This document shows positions 54,854-63,128 of a stretch of 64,000 nucleotides of DNA, piece after piece (position 1 is the first letter of the stretch; every line of letters starts with the position of its first letter). The stretch is from Sporanaerobacter acetigenes DSM 13106 (lineage in GTDB: Bacteria; Bacillota; Clostridia; Tissierellales; Sporanaerobacteraceae), in the NCBI RefSeq assembly GCF_900130025.1, contig NZ_FQXR01000004.1:78483-142482 (forward strand), in the 5' to 3' direction. The notes under the pieces were generated by a model. The model did not search any database and was not told where the DNA came from. It worked only from the letters and a program-made list of their open reading frames with translations. The translations under genes and the position numbers were made by a program.

Positions 54854-55705
54854 TCAAATAGTTCTAGCAATGAAAACTTTTTCTATTCTTTTTTCCAATA
54901 TTCTTTTGCAATTGTATAATTTATCTTCATCGTCAAAGAAGCCAAATACAGTAGGCCCGCTACCGCTCATGAGACTACCCAGTGCTCCACATTTTATCAT
55001 ATCTTCTTTGATTTTTTCAATTTCTTTATATTCCTTACAAGTTACTTGTTCTAATACATTGACCATATTTTTTGAAACAGTATATATGTCATTTTTTTGT
55101 ATAGCTTTGAGAAGTGTATCTGTTTGAGGCCTATTTTTTATATTTTCTACATCAAATACGCTGTAGACATGGCTAGATGTAACTTCTATACCTGGATTGG
55201 CAAGTAATAGCATATGATCTTTGAAACTATCCAATTTTTCAAGTTTTTCTCCAATTCCCTTTGCCAGTGCAGTTCCTCCCATGATACAAAATGGAACATC
55301 GGCACCTATATGAACTCCTATGTCCATAAGTTCAGCTTCTGTTAAATTTAAATTCCAAAGCTTATTTAGCCCTTTAAGTGTTGCAGCTGCATTTGCACTT
55401 CCTCCTGCTAGTCCTGCTGCCACAGGAATATTTTTTTCTATGATTATATGAGCTCCTCTTTTTACATGACACTTTTCACTTAAAACTCTAAAGGCCTTAT
55501 GTACTATATTTGATGAATCTAAAGGAACCAGAGAATTGTTGCATTCGATTTTTATTTCATTTTTTCTGTCTCTAATAGTCAAAATATCTTTTAAATCTAT
55601 CTGTTGCATAATAGTTTCTATTTCATGATAATTATCTTTTCTCTTTCCTATTACATCTAGAGAAATATTTACTTTTCCATAAGCTTCTATCTGAATTTCA
55701 TTCAT
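54854..55705 (-). CDS. ispE: 4-diphosphocytidyl-2-C-methyl-D-erythritol kinase
   Basis: A 283-aa GHMP kinase of the MEP isoprenoid pathway. Visible are the N-terminal AYGKVNISLDVIGKRKDNYHEI, the ATP loop PVAAGLAGGSANAAATL (about 92-108) and the C-terminal GSLMSGSGPTVFGFF. Full length. It shows that this organism makes isoprenoids by the MEP route. Confidence 0.95.
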   Translation of the reverse strand: MNEIQIEAYGKVNISLDVIGKRKDNYHEIETIMQQIDLKDILTIRDRKNEIKIECNNSLVPLDSSNIVHKAFRVLSEKCHVKRGAHIIIEKNIPVAAGLAGGSANAAATLKGLNKLWNLNLTEAELMDIGVHIGADVPFCIMGGTALAKGIGEKLEKLDSFKDHMLLLANPGIEVTSSHVYSVFDVENIKNRPQTDTLLKAIQKNDIYTVSKNMVNVLEQVTCKEYKEIEKIKEDMIKCGALGSLMSGSGPTVFGFFDDEDKLYNCKRILEKRIEKVFIARTI

Positions 55706-55772
55706 TTCTTTTCTCCTTTTGTTTTAGGTTTTCACAATATAGTATTATATCATAGAGACGATTAATGAGAAA

Positions 55773-55803
55773 CAAAAAAAAGCCTTTAGAATATCTAAAG
55801 GCT
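55773..55803 (-). terminator. Terminator of the SPOCS-LysM gene
   Basis: AGCCTTTAGA/TCTAAAGGCT 10-bp stem with a 3-base loop and eight U following on the minus strand. The stem includes the stop codon region at 55802. Confidence 0.88.
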
Positions 55804-57352
55804 AAAAACTATTGTCAACTATTTTTTCTATGATGATTTTTTCACCAGGCATCAAATGATCAGGTGATACTATATTGTTTGAAAGTACTATTTCTTCAAC
55901 TGTAGTATTGTACCTTCTAGCTATATCCCAAAGAGAATCACCTTTTTGCACTATATATACAGTGATACTCGGTCTTTTGCTTTTGTCTACAAGCTCATCT
56001 GTTTCCTCTAAATCAAGGACTATATTTACTTTTCTCTGCCTATTTAAAAAGATGAAATTGTCAATGTTTGCTTCTACTTCTATACTTTGTTCATCAATTA
56101 TTTTATAATTTATATCTTCTAAAATTAGTTCTACCAATGGACTCATAGTCTCATCTATACCTTCTGATTCTATATAAGTCTTAAATGGAATTTCTTCTTT
56201 TATAGTTTTTATTTCCTTGACGCCAGTTTCAAGGTAGAGAAGCTTTAATGAAATGAGGCCTTCAAGTATTATTTTATCTTCTATAATCTTGCTATCTATC
56301 AATATTGGATTTCCCTCTATATGATAAATTTCTCCGAAACCCATTCCCTTTAATTTTCCCTTTATAGTTTCTTTTTGATGGATATCTTTTACATTTTCAA
56401 TTACTTCTATTTCTTCATTTTGAATATTTATCTTCTTTTTTGTAGAATAAGCATCTAATACAATTTCTTTTTGTTTTTGCTCATATACTTTTCCAGCAAC
56501 TTTAACTTTTGCTTCTAAATCCAATACTCTAAGTTTTCCTTCTAAATCTTCTTTTATTTCATATTCTCCATTAACTACTTCTAATTTTAGCTGACAATTC
56601 GAATCTTTTTTGGCTCCTTCTATATCTACAAAATGGTTAAAAGCTACTTCTCTTTTTAAAGAATTTAATTTTCCTCCCCCATAGTATACAAAAGAAGCTT
56701 CTACTATTCCTGAAACTATAATTCTGTCTTCAACTACTTTAGATTCTACTTCATAAGAAGTTAAATCAAGTTTTAATACTTCCTCAATATCTGGCAAGGT
56801 ACCTCTTAGTTCAAAAGCATCTCTTACTACTGCATAGGAATCACTAGAGCCTAAAAGACAATTGTATCTTATCTTTTCTTTTAAAACTTCAAGACCCTCT
56901 CCACCTTTTATATCTTTGACAATTTCTATGGTCTTGGTATTTTCCACTCTTGCTTCGATATTTATCAAGGCCTCTAATACTATTTTTCTTTCATCCACTT
57001 CGTCATATTCTATATGTTCTATACGAGCACTAACTTTTCCCATCATTTCTTCATCTATGTCGGACATTTCTATCTCTTCTCTGAAATCACTGGTTGTCTC
57101 CACCGTCTCTATTGGTATATTTTCTTCTTTTGTTTTGTAGACAATATTGAAATTCACAATACCGCTCACTACCATTTTATCTTTAACTATCTTGGTATTC
57201 ATGATTTCTACTTTTCCATCAGTCCACAATATCTTTTCTAAACTAGCTTTAGTTTGATTTAGATATATTTCTGTTTCAACTAATACTTGAACTTCGTTTT
57301 TACCTTTTAACTCCTCTACTTTCAATATATCTTTAACTAGTTCTATTGTCAC
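55802..57352 (-). CDS. SPOCS (DUF3794)-LysM spore-associated protein
   Basis: A 516-aa protein made of three SPOCS/DUF3794 repeats (about 35-125, 170-270 and 320-440, each with a KVVEDRIIVSGIV-like strand and a DYDE..-type end) and a C-terminal LysM domain (about 455-505, YIVQKGDSLWDIARRYNTTV). SPOCS proteins are spore-coat or cortex-linked; LysM binds peptidoglycan. No signal peptide, in line with mother-cell expression and assembly on the spore. Confidence 0.88.
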   Translation of the reverse strand: MTIELVKDILKVEELKGKNEVQVLVETEIYLNQTKASLEKILWTDGKVEIMNTKIVKDKMVVSGIVNFNIVYKTKEENIPIETVETTSDFREEIEMSDIDEEMMGKVSARIEHIEYDEVDERKIVLEALINIEARVENTKTIEIVKDIKGGEGLEVLKEKIRYNCLLGSSDSYAVVRDAFELRGTLPDIEEVLKLDLTSYEVESKVVEDRIIVSGIVEASFVYYGGGKLNSLKREVAFNHFVDIEGAKKDSNCQLKLEVVNGEYEIKEDLEGKLRVLDLEAKVKVAGKVYEQKQKEIVLDAYSTKKKINIQNEEIEVIENVKDIHQKETIKGKLKGMGFGEIYHIEGNPILIDSKIIEDKIILEGLISLKLLYLETGVKEIKTIKEEIPFKTYIESEGIDETMSPLVELILEDINYKIIDEQSIEVEANIDNFIFLNRQRKVNIVLDLEETDELVDKSKRPSITVYIVQKGDSLWDIARRYNTTVEEIVLSNNIVSPDHLMPGEKIIIEKIVDNSF

Positions 57353-57446
57353 TCCTATCCCCCCTATTTATCCAATTATATATTCTATGAAAAAATATAT
57401 GTCTAAAGCCCTGAAAATATTACTAAATAGGAGGATATTTAAAAGT

Positions 57447-58304
57447 TTATTTATGAACTACCAAGGCCAACTCTCTGAATATTTTACACGCTACTGCACT
57501 ACTTACCCCTGTTGGATCATAATGCGGAGCCAATTCAACCAAATCTGCACCTACTATATTGTTTAATTTGTTTATTTTAGAAAGTATGTCTAACATTTCT
57601 TTAAAGCTTATACCACCTGGTTCTGGCGTTCCAGTTCCAGGAACTACTGATGGATCTAAAATATCGATATCTATAGTCACATATACAGCCTTTTCTTTGA
57701 GTTTTTCCACAACTTCATCCAAGCCATCATAGTTAAACTTTGTCAAATGAGTGTGTTCTTCTGCCCAAAGAAATTCTTCTCTATCTCCTGAACGAATACC
57801 AAACTGATATATTCTTCCGTCTCCCAAAAAGTCCCAAGTTCTTCTCAATACATTTGCATGGGAAAGCTTTTCTCCAAAAAAAGTATCTCTAAGATCTGTG
57901 TGAGCATCAAAGTGAAGCACATATATATCTTTATGTTTTTCATATACCGCTTCAATAGCTGGATATGAAACCAAATGGTCTCCTCCTATCATCATAGGAA
58001 TCTTTCCATCTTCTACTATCTCTTTGGCAAATTCTTTTATGACTTCCATGCTCTTTTCTGTATTCCCTATAGGTAAAACTAAATCTCCTACATCGCAAAT
58101 TTTGGTGTCTTTTAAATCTTTATCTAAATAAGGGCTGTACATTTCAAGACCATAGGACTCATTTCTCATAACCGAAGATGCAAAACGAGTCCCAGGCCTA
58201 AAAGATGTTGTACCATCAAAAGGTGCTCCAAAAACTACAATCTTTGCTTCTTCATAATCACTATCAAGCCCTAAAAAAGTGTGAACATTTTTAGCTTTAT
58301 CCAC
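57447..58304 (-). CDS. speB: Agmatinase (ureohydrolase family)
   Basis: A 285-aa enzyme that turns agmatine into putrescine and urea with a two-metal site. Metal ligands are visible in GGDHLVSYP, LHFDAHTDLRD and VTIDIDILDPS, and the N-terminal VFGAPFDGTTSFRPGTRFA is typical. An arginine/lysine-type decarboxylase gene is at the right edge (63110) and could supply agmatine. Substrate could be guanidinobutyrate instead. Confidence 0.87.
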   Translation of the reverse strand: MDKAKNVHTFLGLDSDYEEAKIVVFGAPFDGTTSFRPGTRFASSVMRNESYGLEMYSPYLDKDLKDTKICDVGDLVLPIGNTEKSMEVIKEFAKEIVEDGKIPMMIGGDHLVSYPAIEAVYEKHKDIYVLHFDAHTDLRDTFFGEKLSHANVLRRTWDFLGDGRIYQFGIRSGDREEFLWAEEHTHLTKFNYDGLDEVVEKLKEKAVYVTIDIDILDPSVVPGTGTPEPGGISFKEMLDILSKINKLNNIVGADLVELAPHYDPTGVSSAVACKIFRELALVVHK

Positions 58305-58388
58305 AATAAACCATCTCCCTATTATATTTTAAAACAATACTAAAGACCTATTTACAACTTTTACTATATTCATATATAATATCCATTG

Positions 58389-58444
58389 TGAAAGACTTCC
58401 AAGTGGTCTTTCTTCCCCGTAAAGAGCGTGCTTTTAGCAAGCTC
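58389..58444. other. Two hairpins between agmatinase and the L,D-transpeptidase
   Basis: GAAAGAC/GTCTTTC (58389-58412) and GAGC-TGC/GCA-GCTC (near 58424-58444) lie upstream of the agmatinase start, after the transpeptidase terminator. They could be a leader structure of the agmatinase mRNA. No known riboswitch consensus recognised. Confidence 0.35.
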
Positions 58445-58458
58445 ATTTCCCTATTTTT

Positions 58459-58489
58459 AAAAATACCGACTGTTAAGGTCGGTATTTTT
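58459..58489 (-). terminator. Terminator of the L,D-transpeptidase gene
   Basis: AAAAATACCGAC/GTCGGTATTTTT 12-bp stem with a 7-base loop; A/U-rich arms make it work on either strand. It abuts the gene's stop at 58490. Confidence 0.85.
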
Positions 58490-59299
58490 TCATTCTATAA
58501 CAACTATCGAGCCATCAGGAACATTGTCATAAATATATTTAGCCACTGCAATAGGAAGTCTTATACAGCCATGGCTAGAAGGTTCTCCTAATTTCTTAGC
58601 TTCTTCTTCTATAATCCTTCCATCCTCTGTGAATGGAACTGAATGAAAAAGATATGAACCTTTAAATCCTACCCAGTATTTCATTCCTTGCTGAAATCTA
58701 GGTACATAGGCCCATTCCCCTCTTCTATCCTTTTCAATTTCAAAAATTCCTTTAGGTGTAAATGAGTCCCAAATCCCACTGGAACCTTCATTTTCTAGTA
58801 TAAGTTCTCCTTCATTGTATATGTATATAGTTTGATCCGATTCATCAAATTTTATGAACCAATCTGAAGAATTTTCATCATATTTATGTGGAGGTATGGC
58901 TCTGGTTCTTACATACCTAGAATCAGCGTATCCTATTTGTCCATCTTTTAATTTGACTTTAAACCAGCCAAATGGAAGTGTTTCCAATAACTCTAATTTT
59001 TCATAATTATCTAGTACAGCAATAGTTCTGCTTTCTTCATCTTTTTCACTGTGGATTTTTATCTTCCCATCTTTTTCTGAAGTATTTAGTGCTTCCCCTT
59101 CATATTTTGTTTCTATTTTTCTTTTGATTCTTTCCTCTTTTTCTGAAGATCTATTGGTTGTAATAATAATATCATCTTCCATTTTTGTACTATCTACAGC
59201 TGTAGCTTGTTCCTTTTCTCCAAAGTTATATTCTATTAAGACAATACTAGAAATTGTCGTGATTACAGCAAATAAAACGATAACTCCCTTCTTTTTCAA
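58490..59299 (-). CDS. L,D-transpeptidase with SH3-type domain
   Basis: A 269-aa exported protein: N-terminal membrane anchor (about 4-24), a charged linker, a bacterial SH3 domain (about 80-133, IAVLDNYEKLELLETLPFGWFKV) and a YkuD catalytic domain (about 145-269) ending in HGCIRLP with the active cysteine. It cross-links or modifies peptidoglycan outside the membrane, possibly in the spore or cell envelope. Ribosome site and ATG normal. Confidence 0.92.
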   Translation of the reverse strand: MKKKGVIVLFAVITTISSIVLIEYNFGEKEQATAVDSTKMEDDIIITTNRSSEKEERIKRKIETKYEGEALNTSEKDGKIKIHSEKDEESRTIAVLDNYEKLELLETLPFGWFKVKLKDGQIGYADSRYVRTRAIPPHKYDENSSDWFIKFDESDQTIYIYNEGELILENEGSSGIWDSFTPKGIFEIEKDRRGEWAYVPRFQQGMKYWVGFKGSYLFHSVPFTEDGRIIEEEAKKLGEPSSHGCIRLPIAVAKYIYDNVPDGSIVVIE

Positions 59300-59357
59300 A
59301 ACATCATCACCTTGTCCTCTGTAGTTTTTACTAATTATATCACAAAAATAAAGTGAA

Positions 59358-59380
59358 AAAAAGCAGCAAAGCTGCTTTTT
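59358..59380 (-). terminator. Terminator of veg
   Basis: AAAAAGCAGC/GCTGCTTTTT 10-bp stem with a 3-base loop just after the veg stop at 59384; U-rich on the minus strand. Confidence 0.87.
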
Positions 59381-59383
59381 ATT

Positions 59384-59653
59384 CTAACAAATGCTTATTT
59401 TTCTTTCTTCTCCATCACATATAGTTACTTCAACAGTTTCTGTCAATATATCTGAATAGGTATACGATACTCTCCTAACGCTGTCATATTGATTCGAAAT
59501 CTTTACGACAAATATACTTGGATATGCACTTTCCAATATTCCCTCCCGTACAGTAGTTTTTTTTCTGCCTTTGTTAGCCTTCAATATGACCTTCTTCCCC
59601 ACTGAATCTTCTACATCCTTTTTAATCTTAGTCAAAGAATTCTTTTCTAACAA
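59384..59653 (-). CDS. veg: Veg protein
   Basis: About 89 aa, with the Veg family pattern KIKKDVEDSVGKKVILKANKGR, GILESAYPSIFVVKI and RRVSYTYSDILTETVEV. Veg is a highly expressed small protein in Bacillus, linked to biofilm and DNA-associated regulation. I chose the TTG at 59651-59653 because GGAAGGTGAT lies just upstream and this gives the family length (86 aa in Bacillus); an ATG at 59713 would add 20 unrelated residues. Confidence 0.88.
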   Translation of the reverse strand: MLEKNSLTKIKKDVEDSVGKKVILKANKGRKKTTVREGILESAYPSIFVVKISNQYDSVRRVSYTYSDILTETVEVTICDGEERKISIC

Positions 59654-59806
59654 AGTTATCACCTTCCCTAAATTTTTCCCCTCAATAGGGGTTAGAAGGA
59701 GTGCAAGGGACACTCATAATTGAAATTATAACATGAGTTGTCCTTTTTGTCAAATAAATTATTATACTACTAATGCATCTACTTGTCAATTGTAAAAAAG
59801 CAAAAA

Positions 59807-61171
59807 CTAATATTCAAAATATTCTAAAATGCCCAATGTTATACCATAAGACAACTTTTTTATAAAATTTTCTTCTAAAAAACATTTTTCTTCTTCCAGA
59901 TTAGATAAGAACCCAAGTTCTATCAGCATGGTATTTACACCTATGCTCTTTAAAAGATAAAAATTTCCTTCCTTCACTCCTCTGTTTACTACGCCAATTT
60001 CTTCTAAATTTTTAAGTAGAATTTCCCCCATTTTTCTACCTTCTGCATCTTCCCCAAAACAATATATTTCACAGCCTTTCATATTTGACTTAGGAAAATA
60101 ATTCATATGAAGTGAAATAAAAAAATCTGGTCGAATTCTATTGGCCATTTCTGATCTCTTGCTCAAAAGCACTTCTTCATCCATTTCCCTCGTAAGATAA
60201 ACTTCTCCACCCAATGTTTCTAATTCTTCTTTCAATATTTTTGCTACTTCAAGAACAATATCTTTTTCTTTTGAGCCCAATTCTCCCATATGACCAAAGT
60301 CCTTTCCACCATGACCCGGATCTATCATTATAGTTTTCCCATAAAGAGGATTTGCTATACCTGGAAGAGAATATTTTTCTATCTTTACTCCAGTATAATA
60401 ATACTTAAGTATATCTAGAAAAGAATATCCTCTATTGGCAAGCTCGTTCCCACCATATTGACAAAGTCCAAGTCCATCACCTTTTCCCTTTGAAGTAAAT
60501 CTTAGATATAGGGGAGTCATATAAAATCTTGTCGAATTCAAATGAAGTCCCTCCATTATTTCCTTACCGCTAAAAACTTTTCCTCCTACATTTATACTCA
60601 ATACTCTATTTTCTTCATCTCTTACAATATCCTCAAAAAACCCCTTTATTTCTCCTTTAGAATAAGGATTGTCTAAATGAAATTTGACTTTTAGTGCATT
60701 TTCAATATCTTCAATGGAAAAATCTTTTTCTTCTATTAAATTGGGTGAGTTTTGACAATAAAGACAAAGCACTTTTCTTAGATAATTGACTTCATTTTTT
60801 ATGACATTTTCTGAATTTTCCGTGCTTCCTCCACAAGTATCATGGTATCTGGCCATTATAGGTTTACCTTCCATAGTTATAACAAGTCCTTTCGTCTCCT
60901 CAACAGCCTTTTTTATCTTTTCAATATTTTCAATATATTTCTCACTCCACATTTCTTTAAGTTCCCATTCAGAGTAAAATCTATAAGAACTATAAACAGA
61001 ATTGGATTTATCAATTTTCAAATACTCTCTAACCATATTAGTCCTTGCGATAACAGCTTGTGCCTTTAGACACTCTATATGAAAATCTATATCAATCTGT
61101 GAGGGAAGCAATTTCTCAATTATCTCTTCAAGGGGTTTTTGGAAAACTTCTTGTTTTTCTATATAAAACAT
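59807..61171 (-). CDS. SpoIID-like domain fused to N-acetylmuramoyl-L-alanine amidase
   Basis: A 454-aa fusion. Residues about 15-265 are SpoIID/LytB-like (LKAQAVIARTNM at 50-61, RYHDTCGGSTE and GDGLGLCQYGGNELANRGYSFLDIL). Residues about 275-454 are an Amidase_3 zinc amidase (MIDPGHGGKDFGH, LSKRSEMANRIRPDFFISLHMN, ELGFLSNLEEEKCF). Both cut peptidoglycan, so it probably acts in spore engulfment or germination. No signal peptide is seen, although AGGGGG and the ATG are well placed. The position of the SpoIID catalytic glutamate appears to be glutamine (PSQID); see findings. Confidence 0.88.
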   Translation of the reverse strand: MFYIEKQEVFQKPLEEIIEKLLPSQIDIDFHIECLKAQAVIARTNMVREYLKIDKSNSVYSSYRFYSEWELKEMWSEKYIENIEKIKKAVEETKGLVITMEGKPIMARYHDTCGGSTENSENVIKNEVNYLRKVLCLYCQNSPNLIEEKDFSIEDIENALKVKFHLDNPYSKGEIKGFFEDIVRDEENRVLSINVGGKVFSGKEIMEGLHLNSTRFYMTPLYLRFTSKGKGDGLGLCQYGGNELANRGYSFLDILKYYYTGVKIEKYSLPGIANPLYGKTIMIDPGHGGKDFGHMGELGSKEKDIVLEVAKILKEELETLGGEVYLTREMDEEVLLSKRSEMANRIRPDFFISLHMNYFPKSNMKGCEIYCFGEDAEGRKMGEILLKNLEEIGVVNRGVKEGNFYLLKSIGVNTMLIELGFLSNLEEEKCFLEENFIKKLSYGITLGILEYFEY

Positions 61172-61276
61172 AAAATTCCCCCTTTTTAAACCGGTATTAA
61201 TATATCTTATGAAATTTAGATTGTATAAGTGAATATTGTGGTATAATTATATTGTCACAAAAAGGGGGTATTTTAC

Positions 61277-63079
61277 ATGAAGGGTACAATAGTATCTGCT
61301 TGGATAAAAACTTGCAGAAATATCTATGGAGATGGGTTGACAGATGAAGCCATGAAAAAATATGGTATGAGTCCAGACAAGATATTTACTCCTATGGAAG
61401 ATATTGATGACAAAGTTTCTATAGGAATTGTGGACTACATAGCTGAAAAGACTAATAAAACATCTTTTGATGTATGGAAAGAAATGGGCAGAAATAATGT
61501 TTTGACTTTTTCCTTGGATTATCCAGCTTTTTTTAGATACAAAAACTTATATTCATTTTTAAGAGCTATGTATGATATCCATGTAGTAGTCACAAAGAGA
61601 ATTCCAGGAGCAAAACCTCCTATACTACATGTTGAACCAATAGAAAGTAAAAAGGCTTTAATGACATATTCTTCACCTAGAGGAATGTTTGGATACTTTG
61701 AAGGAATGCTCACAGGTGCCAGCGAATTCTACAATGAAAAAATAGAGATAGAAACCATAGAAAAAACTGAAGATTTTATGAAGATACATATAACTTTTCC
61801 TGAAGAAATTTACGAGCACAAAGACTATAAGTTAAACAAAGCTTTATCTTTTGGCTTTGTTAAAAACGTGGAAACAAAAATAGGAATAGCATCACTACTT
61901 TTGATAGGTATACCTTATGTAATACTATCAAAATTTGTAGAAGAAAATATCCTATTGCCAACAACCTTAGCTTTATCATTTTTAGTTCCTTTTTTAATAA
62001 GTAAAGGACTATTCGCTCCGATAAAAAGTATTTATAAGACCCTTGATGAAATGGAAAATAGAGATATTTCAATTGAAAATACAATTTCTACAAAGGATTT
62101 CTTTGAAAATATAAATTCAAAACTCAATAATATAAAAGCAAATATAAAATCGGATTTTGTCGGATATAAGGGAACTACTGATGAGTTAAATGTATTTTCA
62201 GATAAATTCAATGATATCTCTACAAATATGGGCTATACTTCTAGAGAAATATCTAATGTTGTGGAACAAGTAGCAGAAGGTGCTGTAAGTCAAGCAGAGG
62301 AAACTGAAATGACTGCAGGACTTTTAAATGATAGCATGAATTCATTAAACGATATAACAGAAAAAGAAAACGTGGGAAAGGAAGATTTAGAAACAGCAGT
62401 TTTGAAACTAAATAAAGGCTATGAAAATTTACAAGACACTTCTAAAAGTCTTAACAATATCCTAGGTGAATTTTTACAAGTAAAAGAAAATGGTATCAAA
62501 CTTCAAAATAGAGCAAAGGATGTAACTAAAATAGTGGAAACTGTTGAAAACATTTCTGATAAAACCAATTTACTTGCCTTAAATGCCAGTATTGAAGCTT
62601 CTAGAGCTGGTGAATATGGACAAGGCTTCACTGTAGTTGCTATGGAAATAAGAAAGCTCGCTGAAGGCTCTAAAGAAGCTGTAAAAAACATTAATGACAA
62701 TTTAGTCACCTTTATAAATGAAATTGATGGCTTTGTAGAACAAATTGAAGAACAATATACTACTCTTGAAAAAGAAAACAATAGTCTTTCAGGTATTGCC
62801 AATGAAAATTATACTACTGTAACATCTATACAAAATGTATCTAACTTGATAATTGATTTGATTGAGAATTTGAACAATGAAACAAAATCTTTAAATACTA
62901 TATCTTCAAATATTGAATCTCTTGCTGCTATTGCAGAAGAAAACTCTGCTTCTTCAGAAGAAGTAAGTGCAAATGTAGTCACTTATACGGAAGAGTTAAG
63001 CAAAATGATTGAAAATATAAAAGAATTCAAGAAAGTTTCCGAACAATTTGGAGAGGATTTAGAAAGATATATTGTGTAA
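61277..63079 (+). CDS. H-NOX heme sensor chemoreceptor (MCP)
   Basis: A 600-aa protein, the only clear plus-strand gene. Residues 1-185 are an H-NOX heme domain: proximal His102, the YxSxR heme-propionate motif (Y131, S133, R135), and distal W9, N74 and Y140, the hydrogen-bond set known to hold O2 in the Thermoanaerobacter-type H-NOX. Two membrane segments (about 200-240) follow, then a cytoplasmic signalling domain (about 300-600) with [19 protein letters not shown]. It should report O2 or NO to the CheA pathway. AGGGGG precedes the ATG by 9 bases; a TATAAT at 61242-61247 may be its -10. Confidence 0.94.
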   Translation: MKGTIVSAWIKTCRNIYGDGLTDEAMKKYGMSPDKIFTPMEDIDDKVSIGIVDYIAEKTNKTSFDVWKEMGRNNVLTFSLDYPAFFRYKNLYSFLRAMYDIHVVVTKRIPGAKPPILHVEPIESKKALMTYSSPRGMFGYFEGMLTGASEFYNEKIEIETIEKTEDFMKIHITFPEEIYEHKDYKLNKALSFGFVKNVETKIGIASLLLIGIPYVILSKFVEENILLPTTLALSFLVPFLISKGLFAPIKSIYKTLDEMENRDISIENTISTKDFFENINSKLNNIKANIKSDFVGYKGTTDELNVFSDKFNDISTNMGYTSREISNVVEQVAEGAVSQAEETEMTAGLLNDSMNSLNDITEKENVGKEDLETAVLKLNKGYENLQDTSKSLNNILGEFLQVKENGIKLQNRAKDVTKIVETVENISDKTNLLALNASIEASRAGEYGQGFTVVAMEIRKLAEGSKEAVKNINDNLVTFINEIDGFVEQIEEQYTTLEKENNSLSGIANENYTTVTSIQNVSNLIIDLIENLNNETKSLNTISSNIESLAAIAEENSASSEEVSANVVTYTEELSKMIENIKEFKKVSEQFGEDLERYIV

Positions 63080-63094
63080 ACTCATAAATTCACA

Positions 63095-63128
63095 AAAAGT
63101 GCTAGGTTTTTATTGACCTAGCACTTTT
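63095..63128. terminator. Bidirectional terminator between the chemoreceptor and decarboxylase genes
   Basis: AAAAGTGCTAGGT/ACCTAGCACTTTT 13-bp stem, 8-base loop, U-rich on both strands. The convergent genes end on either side; the stop of the decarboxylase (63110) is in the loop. Confidence 0.9.

Noticed and set aside
59654-59713. N-terminal extension of Veg from an upstream ATG
   Set aside because: The extra 20 residues do not fit the family, and a strong ribosome site points to the TTG at 59653.
61221-61247. Full sigma-A promoter for the H-NOX chemoreceptor (TTGTAT ... TATAAT)
   Set aside because: The spacer is only 15 bases; the -10 alone looks good, so I did not list a full promoter.
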